Part shown: piece by piece, positions 16,713 through 25,199 of the stretch
Layout of the letters: each line of letters begins with the position of its first letter
How positions within the stretch are numbered: the stretch's first letter is position 1
Assembly (NCBI RefSeq): GCF_001661595.2
Contig: NZ_LYPF02000008.1
Location: 1 to 51,105, forward strand
Length of the DNA: 51,105 bases
Direction: 5' to 3'
From: Crocinitomix algicola
GTDB taxonomy: Bacteria; Bacteroidota; Bacteroidia; Flavobacteriales_D; Crocinitomicaceae
Program-made: the position numbers and the translations under genes
The notes under the pieces: generated by a model
Told to the model about the DNA's origin: nothing
The model's database searches: none
Seen by the model: the letters and a program-made list of their open reading frames with translations, nothing else

Positions 16713-17744
16713 CTACTTCAGTACAAAGCTATCCGATCCTATTTTAACCCCTTCACAATAAATTTCTGCGAGGTAATTCCCTCCTTCTAATTCAACAGAT
16801 AATTCATGGAAAATACATAAATCAACTGCTTTATTCTGATAATTTACGAGCTTTTTATCAGAATACAAAAGAGATTGCCCGGATTCCGTCTTTAATGTAT
16901 TACTGTTGCTTGAGCTTAGAACAGATCCTCCAGGGGTTATCACACGCATATAAACGGTTTTATTTCCAGCCGACGCAATTGCATTATCTCCTAGTGTAAA
17001 ACAAGAGCGAATATGCGTACATCTTGAAGCTCGATTATTCTCTTTATAGGCTCCAGAACCTTTTTCACGGATACCTTCTGTTAAAAAGCCAAAAGCATTC
17101 AATTTTGACCCTTTATTCACTTTATCACCAAGTTCTTCCGCTTCATTTTGGAATGAATTACGCGATTCAGTCATTTTTTCAAGGTCAGCCAAGGTCATAT
17201 TTAAGTTTTCTGTCAGCACCCCATTAGCTGTATTCAACGAGTCAATTGTTCTAATATAATCCTTCATAATTGAGCGAAGTGTTTCGGTTTCTTTTTCCAA
17301 TTTATACACCTTACTCATGTAGTGACGTTTATCGCCTTTCGATTTCTCCAAATCCTCCATTAAAGTTTTAATCTTATCACGTTGAATGGCGATGCTATCA
17401 TTCATTGCTTGATTATCTCCTTCCATTCTCTCATACATCGTGAGCATATTTTCGAGATTTTTCTTCACATCTTCACCTCTATCCAAACCTTGATCATACA
17501 TCATATCATTCAGATCTGCCATTTCATTTTCAATTGCCTGACGATCATTGGTACATTGGTTTAAATCCTTATTCTTTTCAGACAGTACATATCCCATATA
17601 CCCTCCTCCTAATAATAACAGGATGATAATTACAATATACAACCCGTCTCTTTTTTTTCCTTCAGGCTGATCAACTGTGGTTGGTTTTTTATCGCGCATC
17701 GAAGTGTCGATGAACGTTTTACCTCCTTCTTCTTCTTCACTCAT
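16713..17744 (-). CDS. Membrane-anchored coiled-coil protein in the mlaEF operon
   Basis: A 343-residue protein not assigned to a named family. Seen: an acidic/basic cytosolic tail (1-34), a single membrane helix (about 35-54, YIVIIILLLLGGGYMGYVL), a long coiled coil (about 57-215, rich in Glu, Lys, Asn and Met), and a C-terminal domain of about 110 residues that looks all-beta (TVYMRVITPGGSV, VDLCIFHELSVELEGGNYLAEIY). Such C-terminal domains with a preceding coiled coil are widespread hypothetical proteins in the phylum. It lies 19 bases after mlaF and 4 before the DUF1684 gene. It has the topology of an MCE protein (one helix, then periplasmic domain) but no MCE domain that I can see. Confidence 0.82.
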   Translation of the reverse strand: MSEEEEGGKTFIDTSMRDKKPTTVDQPEGKKRDGLYIVIIILLLLGGGYMGYVLSEKNKDLNQCTNDRQAIENEMADLNDMMYDQGLDRGEDVKKNLENMLTMYERMEGDNQAMNDSIAIQRDKIKTLMEDLEKSKGDKRHYMSKVYKLEKETETLRSIMKDYIRTIDSLNTANGVLTENLNMTLADLEKMTESRNSFQNEAEELGDKVNKGSKLNAFGFLTEGIREKGSGAYKENNRASRCTHIRSCFTLGDNAIASAGNKTVYMRVITPGGSVLSSSNSNTLKTESGQSLLYSDKKLVNYQNKAVDLCIFHELSVELEGGNYLAEIYCEGVKIGSDSFVLK

Positions 17745-17763
17745 AATACTTAGTTTTTTTAAA

Positions 17764-18522
17764 TTAATTGATTAACTTTTCTCTCAAATTTTTCATGAAT
17801 GCTGATGCATACACGAAATCAACAACTTCCTGATTATCTGTTCTGATAATCTCTTTGTTGTTACCTTGCCACCATTTTCTACCTTGATTGATAAAAATTA
17901 TGTGATCACCAATTTCCATTACAGAATTCATATCGTGAGTAATCACAACTGTGGTCATATTATATTCATACGTAATTTCCTTTATTAGATTATCAATTAC
18001 GATAGAAGTTTTGGGATCAAGGCCTGAATTTGGCTCATCGCAAAACAAATATTTCGGATTCATTGCGATGGCTCTTGCGATGGCAATTCTCTTTTGCATA
18101 CCACCACTAGTTTCTGCCGGCAATAAATCATTTTTATTAATTATGTTCACTCTTTTTAGACAAAAATTAGCTCTTTCTCGCATCTCTTCCTGAGACATAT
18201 CGGTAAACATTTTTAACGGAAACATGACATTTTCTTCAACCGTTAAAGAATCAAAAAGTGCGCTCCCTTGAAAAAGCATTCCTATTTCTTGCCTAATCTC
18301 AATCCGTTGCTTTCTGTTCATAGCAGAAAAATCTCGACCATCATACAAAACAGCTCCCTGATCGACTTCATGTAAGCCTACAATACATTTTGTTAGTACA
18401 GATTTACCCTGTCCAGAAGCACCAATAATTAAGTTTACTTGACCTTCCGTAAACTTGGCTGAAACATCAAATAAAATTTGCGTATCTCCAAAAGACTTTG
18501 ATATATTATCCACTATAATCAT
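17764..18522 (-). CDS. mlaF: Lipid-transport ABC ATPase, MlaF-like
   Basis: The frame is open far upstream, but the extra 64 residues lie within the mlaE gene; the ATG at 18522 (MIIVDNISKSFGD) overlaps the mlaE stop as TAATG and is the true start, giving 252 residues. Seen: Walker A GASGQGKS (34-41), Q-loop GMLFQGSALFDSL, signature SGGMQKR (139-145), Walker B YLFCDEP with catalytic Glu163, D-loop and switch His in TTVVITHDMNSV. With MlaE it forms the inner-membrane ABC core that moves phospholipids between inner and outer membrane in Gram-negative bacteria. Confidence 0.93.
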   Translation of the reverse strand: MIIVDNISKSFGDTQILFDVSAKFTEGQVNLIIGASGQGKSVLTKCIVGLHEVDQGAVLYDGRDFSAMNRKQRIEIRQEIGMLFQGSALFDSLTVEENVMFPLKMFTDMSQEEMRERANFCLKRVNIINKNDLLPAETSGGMQKRIAIARAIAMNPKYLFCDEPNSGLDPKTSIVIDNLIKEITYEYNMTTVVITHDMNSVMEIGDHIIFINQGRKWWQGNNKEIIRTDNQEVVDFVYASAFMKNLREKLIN

Positions 18523-19268
18523 TACACCAAAATCAATTGTGTTAGTATGTAATTTGCTAATAAAATCGCAACAGATGCCGCTACTACAGCTCGGGTACTT
18601 GACTTTCCTACTTCTAATGATCCACCTCGCGTATAGTATCCGAAATAGCAAGCAATTGATGTGATTAAGAATCCAAAAACAACGGTTTTTACTAATGCAT
18701 AATAAACATACCACGCATCAGTATGCCAAAAAGCCCTTATTCCCACCATATAGGTATGGGTTGAATATAATCCAGATTGAACGCCGGCAACCCATCCCCC
18801 CACAAGACAAAGCACCATTGAAATAATTACAACAAAAGGAAAAAAGAATGTTGTTGCTAAAATTTTTGGCAACATTAAATATCCAATTGAATTTACCCCC
18901 ATAATTTCTAGGGCGTCAATTTGTTCTGTCACTCTCATTGTTCCAATCTCTGAAGCTATATTCGAGCCCACTTTACCAGCAATGATTAGAGAGATTATGG
19001 TGGGAGAAAATTCTAAAATAGTAGATGACCGGGTAATGTAACCAATTGTGTATTCTGGCAACAGTGGAGACCCCATGTTAGCCGCTGTCTGCAATGATAT
19101 CACCCCTCCCATAAACACAGATAAGAAAGCCACCAAAGGAATCGAACTAATTACTATTGCATCAACCTCGAAAAAAAACATTTTTCGGAATACTTTCCCT
19201 TTTTCGGGTCTTGCAAAAACCGATTTCAACATCAAAAAGAAGCGCCCTATGTGTTCAAATAAATTCAT
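18522..19268 (-). CDS. mlaE: Lipid-transport ABC permease, MlaE/YrbE-like
   Basis: A 248-residue inner-membrane permease of the MlaE family. Family segments: GGVISLQTAANMGS near the first third, GKVGSNIASEIGTMRVTEQIDALEIMG in the middle (the EQIDAL coupling region), and a C-terminal helix pair. It is the first gene of an operon of four: mlaE, mlaF, the coiled-coil protein and DUF1684. The MCE-domain partner (MlaD) that normally completes this transporter is not in the window. Confidence 0.93.
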   Translation of the reverse strand: MNLFEHIGRFFLMLKSVFARPEKGKVFRKMFFFEVDAIVISSIPLVAFLSVFMGGVISLQTAANMGSPLLPEYTIGYITRSSTILEFSPTIISLIIAGKVGSNIASEIGTMRVTEQIDALEIMGVNSIGYLMLPKILATTFFFPFVVIISMVLCLVGGWVAGVQSGLYSTHTYMVGIRAFWHTDAWYVYYALVKTVVFGFLITSIACYFGYYTRGGSLEVGKSSTRAVVAASVAILLANYILTQLILV

Positions 19269-19518
19269 TTCGACGCTAAAATAAGTAATAAATGGGTTTT
19301 AATCGGTAAAATAATACAGATATTCGACCGAATAAAAGAAGTCGGTTGTGAATGGTAAAAAAGAAGATTTAACTTACAAGAATAACTTTGTTGAACCACA
19401 GAAAATAAAGCCTTCATTTATTTGTTATTTTTGGCATTAACCGAAGAATAATTGACAAATGCTGCTTGTTTAAATGATTACTAAAACAAGAGAACACTGT
19501 ATTAGAATAAAAGAAATT

Positions 19519-20298
19519 ATGCTGCTAAAAAAAATGCGTACCGAATTAGATCAATTCGTAAAATACACCCTAGAAGATAGTGACCAAAAAATCGTTATGA
19601 ATGATTTGATCAACAGCGAAATTAAACTAACGTTCACAGGGAAAACGGTTTGCTCGGCTTGTAAAAATGAACGAAAAATATTTGCTCAAGGATTTTGCTA
19701 TGATTGCTTTATGAATGCACCAGAATCTAGTCCTTGTATAATTAATCCAGAACTCTGCGAGGGTCATTTAGGCAAAGGAAGAGATTTAGCATGGGAAGAG
19801 GCCAATCACGTTCAGCCCCACATTGTATACCTCGCAGTAGCATCCGGATTAAAGGTCGGCGTAACTCGCGCCACACAGGTTCCTACCCGCTGGATTGATC
19901 AAGGCGCATCTTTTGCAATAAAAGTAGCAGAAACACCTTACCGTCAATTGGCTGGTGAAATCGAAGTTGCTCTGAAAAATGAATTCTCGGATAAAACCAA
20001 TTGGCGGAGAATGCTTAAGAATGAAATAGCAGACTACGACTTAGAAGAAGAAAAGTGGCAAATTGAAGAAATGCTACCAAATGATTTATCCCAATACATG
20101 ATTGAAGATGATGAAATCACCTCCATCAATTACCCTGTCGAAAAGTTTCCCGAAAAAGTTAAGAGCGTAGGATTTGATAAACAACCAATTATTGAAGGTA
20201 AACTTTTAGGTATAAAGGGACAATACCTCATTTTAGATAAAGACCGGGTCTTAAACATTCGAAAACATACGGGATATGAGGTGAATCTTGAATTCTGA
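19519..20298 (+). CDS. DUF2797 domain-containing protein
   Basis: Two starts are possible: 19474, or 19519 (MLLKKMRTELDQF), which I prefer because family members begin a few residues before the conserved KMxTE and because an A/G-rich stretch precedes it. The protein (259 residues from here) has two zinc-finger-like Cys pairs (VCSACKNE and FCYDCFMN) followed by CIINPELCEGHLGKGRD, then the conserved HIVYLAVASGLKVGVTRATQVPTRWIDQGA, as in DUF2797. The Cys-rich part followed by a GIY-YIG-like GLKVGVT segment suggests nucleic-acid binding, but no function is established. It is divergent from mlaE. Confidence 0.88.
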   Translation: MLLKKMRTELDQFVKYTLEDSDQKIVMNDLINSEIKLTFTGKTVCSACKNERKIFAQGFCYDCFMNAPESSPCIINPELCEGHLGKGRDLAWEEANHVQPHIVYLAVASGLKVGVTRATQVPTRWIDQGASFAIKVAETPYRQLAGEIEVALKNEFSDKTNWRRMLKNEIADYDLEEEKWQIEEMLPNDLSQYMIEDDEITSINYPVEKFPEKVKSVGFDKQPIIEGKLLGIKGQYLILDKDRVLNIRKHTGYEVNLEF

Positions 20299-20356
20299 TT
20301 GACCTGCGAATCTGACTACTCTTTTTTTTAGTTATCTTTCTTAAAATTAACTTTTT

Positions 20357-21121
20357 ATGAAAGGATTACAACTTGCCTACATTTCACTATTTTGCGCGTT
20401 ACTGATTTCTTGCGTAAATTTTTCTCACAGAATAAACAACCCTAATCAATTTTACGGTAAAAACAAAGTCATTAAAAAAGAGTCATATACGCAATCCAAA
20501 ACTGACCACCTGATCCCCATACATTCAAAAACAGAAAACCCTAGTGTAGACAGTTTTAACTTAACGAATAATGAAAAAAACTCTAGTGATTTTTCAATTT
20601 TAAAAGAAGATCATAAAACTCACCAAACCCTATCTTCAAAACATATCGTTGACAATATTCCTCTTGAACTACAAAAGGTTGAATTTAAGAAAGTCGTAGA
20701 ACGAAAACATGAAATTCGCACAAGAAAAGATGATGAAGAAGAAAATAAAAACGACAAAACAATCACCACCTTATTTATTGTAATTTTTGTTTTAGTAATT
20801 CTAGCAGGTGTTTTGGCCTATGTACTTTTCCAACTTATGATTAAAGCCTTGAATAATGCTGCAGAAGATGCGGTTGAAGAGGCGTGCTACATCGCCACCA
20901 TGGCCTATGAGTCATACGACCACCCTAAAGTTCAAACCTTTAGAGCTTTTAGAGATCAATACCTTTCGAAAAGAAGGTGGGGTAAAAAATTCATTCTTCT
21001 CTACTACAAGAACTCACCTCACTTCGTTCGACTTGTAAAACATCAAAAACTAATTAAGCGATTTATTCGCTTAACACTATCTTGCTTTGAATTAACTTTA
21101 AGACCATTTTTTAAGGCATAA
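20357..21121 (+). CDS. Lipoprotein-like membrane protein with CFI-box-type C-terminal domain
   Basis: A 254-residue protein with an odd layout. The N-terminus has a signal with lipobox LISC (Cys19). A charged, Ser/Lys/Asp-rich linker follows (20-134), then a strong membrane helix (about 137-160, LFIVIFVLVILAGVLAYVLF). The C-terminal 80 residues start with CYIATMAYES (Cys177) and continue TFRAFRDQYLSKRRWGKKFILLYYKNSPHF; this resembles the CFI-box C-terminal domain (CFIATAAYGS ... FRD ... YYxxSP) found at the end of many otherwise unrelated bacterial proteins. If both anchors are used, the linker is periplasmic and the CFI-like tail cytosolic. Function unknown. A terminator follows directly. 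Confidence 0.8.
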   Translation: MKGLQLAYISLFCALLISCVNFSHRINNPNQFYGKNKVIKKESYTQSKTDHLIPIHSKTENPSVDSFNLTNNEKNSSDFSILKEDHKTHQTLSSKHIVDNIPLELQKVEFKKVVERKHEIRTRKDDEEENKNDKTITTLFIVIFVLVILAGVLAYVLFQLMIKALNNAAEDAVEEACYIATMAYESYDHPKVQTFRAFRDQYLSKRRWGKKFILLYYKNSPHFVRLVKHQKLIKRFIRLTLSCFELTLRPFFKA

Positions 21122-21157
21122 AAAAGCCGCTACCTACGGCAGCGGCTCACTTTTTTA
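21121..21157. terminator. Bidirectional intrinsic terminator
   Basis: Stem AGCCGCT/AGCGGCT (21126-21132 with 21142-21148) with A-run before and T-run after. It sits between the CFI-box protein and the convergent acyl-CoA dehydrogenase gene. Confidence 0.85.
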
Positions 21158-21168
21158 TCGTAATCCAA

Positions 21169-22365
21169 TTATTTATTTGGCATTTCTCTTGTGAATGCTG
21201 GAATTCCAGTCACATCCATTCCAGTTATAAGTAAATGGATATCATGAGTTCCTTCATAAGTTACAACTGACTCCAAATTGGCCATATGTCTCATTACAGA
21301 ATACTCATTAGTAATCCCCATTCCGCCTAATATTTGTCTTGCCTCTCTAGCAATTTTTAGCGCGATTTCAACATTATTCCTTTTCGCCATAGAAATTTGA
21401 GCTGAAGTTGCTTTACCTTCATTTCTAAGCTGTCCCAATCTAAAAGTCAACAACTGTGCTTTTGTGATTTCCGTGATCATTTCAGCCAATTTCTTTTGTG
21501 TTAATTGGAATGCACCAATTGGCACGTTAAACTGCGTACGTTCTTTTGAATATCTCAAAGCTTGATCATAACAATCCATAGCAGAACCAAGAGCACCCCA
21601 CGCAATACCGAATCGAGCAGAATCTAAGCAGCCAAGAGGAGCACCTAAACCACTTTTGTTTGGCAATAAATTTTCTTTTGGAACTTTTACATTATCGAAA
21701 ATTAATTCTCCAGTAATCGATGCTCTTAGAGAATGTTTTCCTTTCATTTCTGGTGCAGAAAAACCTTCCATTCCCTTTTCTACAATCAAACCATGAATAC
21801 GACCTTCCTCATTTTTTGCCCAAACCACAGCGATATCCGCTTTTGGTGCATTCGAAATCCACATTTTCGCACCGTTTAGCAAGTAATGATCACCCATGTC
21901 TTTAAAATTCGAAATCATACCTCCCGGATTAGATCCATGATCAGGTTCAGTTAAACCGAAACAACCTAAAAACTCACCTGTAGCAAGTTTTGGAAGGTAT
22001 TTTTGTCTTTGATCCTCATTTCCGTACTTCCAAATTGGATACATTACCAACGAACTTTGAACGGAAGAAGTAGAACGTAAACCAGAATCACATCGCTCTA
22101 GTTCTTGCATAATTAGACCGTATGAAATTTGATCTAAACCTGGACCACCATAAGTCTCTGGGATATAAGGTCCAAAAGCACCGATTTCACCAAGTTGTTT
22201 TACCAAATGTTCTGGAAAAGCAGCACGTTCGTAATAATCTTCGATAATTGGAGATACATTTTGTTTAACCCAAGAACGAGTTGTTTCACGTACGAGTTTG
22301 TGCTCTTCAGATAGCAAATCGTCCATGTTAAAATAATCAGGATGTGTATATAAATCCGTCGCCAT
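21169..22365 (-). CDS. gcdH: Glutaryl-CoA dehydrogenase-like acyl-CoA dehydrogenase
   Basis: A 398-residue FAD enzyme. The N-terminal helical domain, the middle beta domain (GCFGLTEPDHGSNPGGM, ANG-like KMWISNAP) and the C-terminal domain are complete. The C-terminal TYEGTHDIHLLITG, with the catalytic Glu near 371, is the form typical of glutaryl-CoA dehydrogenase, which oxidises and decarboxylates glutaryl-CoA to crotonyl-CoA in lysine and tryptophan breakdown. No other gene of that pathway is next to it. A - strand TACTTTTG element at 22389-22396 is a good -7 candidate. Assignment within the acyl-CoA dehydrogenase superfamily is from motifs only. Confidence 0.9.
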   Translation of the reverse strand: MATDLYTHPDYFNMDDLLSEEHKLVRETTRSWVKQNVSPIIEDYYERAAFPEHLVKQLGEIGAFGPYIPETYGGPGLDQISYGLIMQELERCDSGLRSTSSVQSSLVMYPIWKYGNEDQRQKYLPKLATGEFLGCFGLTEPDHGSNPGGMISNFKDMGDHYLLNGAKMWISNAPKADIAVVWAKNEEGRIHGLIVEKGMEGFSAPEMKGKHSLRASITGELIFDNVKVPKENLLPNKSGLGAPLGCLDSARFGIAWGALGSAMDCYDQALRYSKERTQFNVPIGAFQLTQKKLAEMITEITKAQLLTFRLGQLRNEGKATSAQISMAKRNNVEIALKIAREARQILGGMGITNEYSVMRHMANLESVVTYEGTHDIHLLITGMDVTGIPAFTREMPNK

Positions 22366-22388
22366 AATTCTTAATTTCTAATCTATCG

Positions 22389-22396
22389 CAAAAGTA
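22389..22396 (-). promoter_or_regulatory. TAnnTTTG -7 element for gcdH
   Basis: On the - strand TACTTTTG, 23 bases before the gcdH ATG. The upstream TTG element is not clear at the usual distance. Confidence 0.35.
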
Positions 22397-22470
22397 AAAA
22401 ATTTAACAAGATTTGCTCTAAACGTATAAACTTAAATTTTATTCAAGCAATTTTACATTAATTTAGCGGT

Positions 22471-23166
22471 GTGAACAGCGAAAATATTATACAATATGTT
22501 GATAAAGTTGGGGACGCTATGCCGATTACGGATAATTTCAACCTTGCTTTTTGGGTCTTGATGGGACTCAATCTAATTATTATTGCAATTGTTCGAACCA
22601 CAACCCCAGGATATATAAATGCCCTTTTTGACACGGCACTTCACAATCGACAGCTGATAAACAACTTGAGAGAAGAGTTGAATTTTAAACGTCTTCCTGC
22701 TATCCTGTTAAATCTCACCTATATTAATGCTGTATCGGTAATAATTTGGATGGCAACAACGCAACTTGAAAACACTTGGATATACTCCATCGCCCTCATT
22801 TTACTTGCGTCTGCCATCGTCAAACTCCTCATAATTCGTTTAACTGTAATCCTTACAAATACGCGTATAGGTCTACAAGAACACTTTCTTAATCACTTCA
22901 TTTTCTTTCAGGTTGGAGGTATTATTTTAACTCCTATCCTAATCTTTACACACTATATCCCTGCTAGTTATGTTAATTTATTATTAATTGTGCTTACGAT
23001 AATCGTTGCGCTACTCATAACAGTAAGGGAATTACAAAGTTTGGTTCGCGCCATACAATATAATATTTCTATTTTCTATATTATTTTGTATCTTTGCACG
23101 CTCGAAATAATACCATTACTGGTCGGATTTCGAGTGATTCTCCAAGATAGCGAGATATTAAATTAA
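22471..23166 (+). CDS. DUF4271 domain membrane protein
   Basis: A 231-residue protein starting with GTG. After an N-terminal polar stretch it has about seven membrane helices; the conserved-looking parts are the cytosolic loop with FDTALHNRQLINNLREE and the ending SIFYIILYLCTLEIIPLLVGFRVIL. DUF4271 genes stand directly before hemD in many Bacteroidota, as here (16 bases). That steady linkage hints at a role connected with haem or tetrapyrrole synthesis or transport, but no function is known. The GTG is accepted because no ATG precedes it in frame close by. Confidence 0.85.
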   Translation: MNSENIIQYVDKVGDAMPITDNFNLAFWVLMGLNLIIIAIVRTTTPGYINALFDTALHNRQLINNLREELNFKRLPAILLNLTYINAVSVIIWMATTQLENTWIYSIALILLASAIVKLLIIRLTVILTNTRIGLQEHFLNHFIFFQVGGIILTPILIFTHYIPASYVNLLLIVLTIIVALLITVRELQSLVRAIQYNISIFYIILYLCTLEIIPLLVGFRVILQDSEILN

Positions 23167-23182
23167 AATAGAGGAAGGATTT

Positions 23183-23929
23183 ATGAGTGTAAAAACAATT
23201 CTAGTTTCTCAACCAAAACCCGAAAGTGAGAAATCTCCGTACTTCGATTTAGCGGAAAAATATAAACTTAAAATCGATTTTCGCCCTTTCATAAATGTAG
23301 AAGGAGTATCTACGCGTGAATTTAGAGAGCAAAAAGTAGATTTAGCCAAATGCACAGCTGTTATTTTAACAAGTAAAACTGCAGTTGACCACTTTTTTAG
23401 AATAGCTGAAGAAACAAGATTCAAAGTTCCTGATGCAATGAAATATTTCTGTATGTCAGAAGCAGTTGCTTATTATCTGCAGAAATATGTTGTCTATAGA
23501 AAAAGAAAAATATTTTTCGGTCGTCAAAGAATTGGCGATCTTGTCGACGTATTAAAAAAGCATAAAAACGAAAAATTTTTACTCCCATGTTCTGATATTC
23601 TCAGAGCTAATATTCCAGACACATTAGAAGAGAATAAAATTAATTTTCAAAAAGCTGTTCTTTACCGAACAGTTGCTTCTGATTTGTCAGATCTTGAAGA
23701 TGTAAAGTACGACGTTTTAGTATTCTTTAGCCCATCTGGAATCGAATCTTTATTGAAAAACTTTCCAGAATTTAAGCAAAACACAACTAAAATTGCTGCT
23801 TTTGGACCAACGACAGCAAACGCCGTAAAGCAGAACAATTTGCGTCTTGACATTCATGCCCCACAGCCACAAGCACCGAGCATGACCATGGCAATTGAAC
23901 AGTTCATTAAAAACGGCAAAAAAAAATAA
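23183..23929 (+). CDS. hemD: Uroporphyrinogen-III synthase
   Basis: A 248-residue two-domain enzyme that cyclises hydroxymethylbilane to uroporphyrinogen III. The family diverges strongly, but the usual landmarks are visible: the N-terminal LVSQPKPE strand, FRPFINVEGV, ILTSKTAVDHFF (first domain), LLPCSDILRANIPDTL, LYRTVAS, VLVFFSPSGIESLL and IAAFGPTTANAVKQ (second domain). It follows DUF4271 by 16 bases with an AGGAAGG-like stretch before its ATG and ends at a strong terminator. No other haem gene is in the window. Confidence 0.92.
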   Translation: MSVKTILVSQPKPESEKSPYFDLAEKYKLKIDFRPFINVEGVSTREFREQKVDLAKCTAVILTSKTAVDHFFRIAEETRFKVPDAMKYFCMSEAVAYYLQKYVVYRKRKIFFGRQRIGDLVDVLKKHKNEKFLLPCSDILRANIPDTLEENKINFQKAVLYRTVASDLSDLEDVKYDVLVFFSPSGIESLLKNFPEFKQNTTKIAAFGPTTANAVKQNNLRLDIHAPQPQAPSMTMAIEQFIKNGKKK

Positions 23930-23946
23930 TAAATTAAATTCCTTAC

Positions 23947-23981
23947 AAAAAACGCTCGGCAAAACCGAGCGTTTTTTTTTT
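23947..23981 (+). terminator. Intrinsic terminator of the DUF4271-hemD operon
   Basis: Perfect 9-bp stem AACGCTCGG/CCGAGCGTT (23951-23959 with 23965-23973), 5-base loop and a run of ten T. Confidence 0.92.
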
Positions 23982-24068
23982 GCTCTAATTATGGAATTAT
24001 TTACAGTCTTGCATCTAATAAATGAACTTTAACAGAAGAGCATTGTACCGAATGCCAAACACTAAATT

Positions 24069-25199
24069 ATGATACGACACACTTTGATTACAATGTTATT
24101 AAGCTTAACTCCTTTTTTCTCGATTTCACAAAACGACTTTGCATTCCACTTTTTTAATCAATTTGAACAAGATGATAATATCCTTTTCTCACCAACCAGC
24201 ATATTAGCGGCTTTTTCAATAGCTTACGAAGGTTCAGAAGGAGAAACAAAAAAAGCATTTCAAAAAACATTCGGCTTTTCTGAAACGAATGATGATTTCA
24301 TCTTACAGCTTAATGAATTAAAAAAATACGCTGAGATTAATAATGCCGTTTGGATACAAACAGGTTACAAAATATTGGACAAATATATTAATAGCGTATC
24401 CAAAAAACACAACGCCATTATAGGTCATACAGATTTTCTAAATCACCCCGACGAAAGTGCAAAAAAGATTAACAACTGGATTAAAGAAGCGACTAACGGA
24501 ATGATAAGTAAGATGGTAACACCAGCCGATGTCAAAGCATTTACTTTAGCCATAGTAAACGCTATTTACTTTAAACAATCTTGGAAAAAACCATTCGATA
24601 AAGACGTAACAAAAGAAGAAGAATTTACCAATTTAGATGGTAGTACATCTAAAACACCTTTAATGTTTAATCGAGGAATGTACATGGCCTATGAGAATGA
24701 AAGAGAACAAATCATCAGAATACCCTATGCCGACGGCAAGACTTCTATGATTATAATACTGCCGAGCAAGATGAAAAATCATAAACTCGACAAAAAAACG
24801 TATCAAAGACTAAAACTAAACTCATACAATCAAGAGGTTAAGTTACATTTACCTCGATTTACGTTCGAAACTAAAACTTTTGAGCTAAAAAATCAACTCA
24901 TCAAATTAGGATTAGGCTCTGCCTTTAGTGATCGCGCCAATTTCGGTAGAATGCGTACACAAAAGGACCTGAAAATTGGTACGGCATTACACAAGGCTAA
25001 AATAATTGTAAACGAAGAAGGAACAGAAGCTGCCGCTGCAACAGTTATCGGGATGGTAAGAACGACCTCTGCCATACACATACCCAACCCAGTTATGGAA
25101 ATGAGAATAGACAAACCGTTCTACTATTTTATCCAAGAAGATTCTACTGAAACAATCTTATTTATGGGTAAAATGAATCAGTTAAAAACTATGGATTAA
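24069..25199 (+). CDS. Exported serpin-family protease inhibitor
   Basis: A 376-residue serpin, full length for the fold, with a signal peptide (about 1-20, ending FSISQ). Serpin landmarks: NILFSPTSILAAFSIAYEG, NAVWIQTGYK, INNWIKEATNGMISKMV, LAIVNAIYFKQSWKKPF, the breach region and the hinge EEGTEAAAAT (316-325), then a reactive loop VIGMVRTTSA (326-335) and DKPFYYFIQE, LFMGKM. The small Ala/Thr hinge residues mean that it should be an inhibitory serpin. By counting from the hinge, the P2-P1 pair falls at Arg331-Thr332, so the target could be a trypsin-like or other serine protease, or a cysteine protease. It overlaps the convergent mscS-like gene by 11 bases. Confidence 0.92.
   Translation: MIRHTLITMLLSLTPFFSISQNDFAFHFFNQFEQDDNILFSPTSILAAFSIAYEGSEGETKKAFQKTFGFSETNDDFILQLNELKKYAEINNAVWIQTGYKILDKYINSVSKKHNAIIGHTDFLNHPDESAKKINNWIKEATNGMISKMVTPADVKAFTLAIVNAIYFKQSWKKPFDKDVTKEEEFTNLDGSTSKTPLMFNRGMYMAYENEREQIIRIPYADGKTSMIIILPSKMKNHKLDKKTYQRLKLNSYNQEVKLHLPRFTFETKTFELKNQLIKLGLGSAFSDRANFGRMRTQKDLKIGTALHKAKIIVNEEGTEAAAATVIGMVRTTSAIHIPNPVMEMRIDKPFYYFIQEDSTETILFMGKMNQLKTMD

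Noticed and set aside
18523-18714. N-terminal extension of the mlaF reading frame
   Set aside because: The extra 64 residues lie wholly inside mlaE, are Cys/Ile-rich without family similarity, and a perfect TAATG start is present at 18522.
19322-19346. Short inverted repeats ATTCG-AC-CGAAT and ACCGA/TCGGT before mlaE
   Set aside because: Arms of five bases in AT-rich DNA are expected by chance; no repeat of the motif was seen elsewhere in the window.
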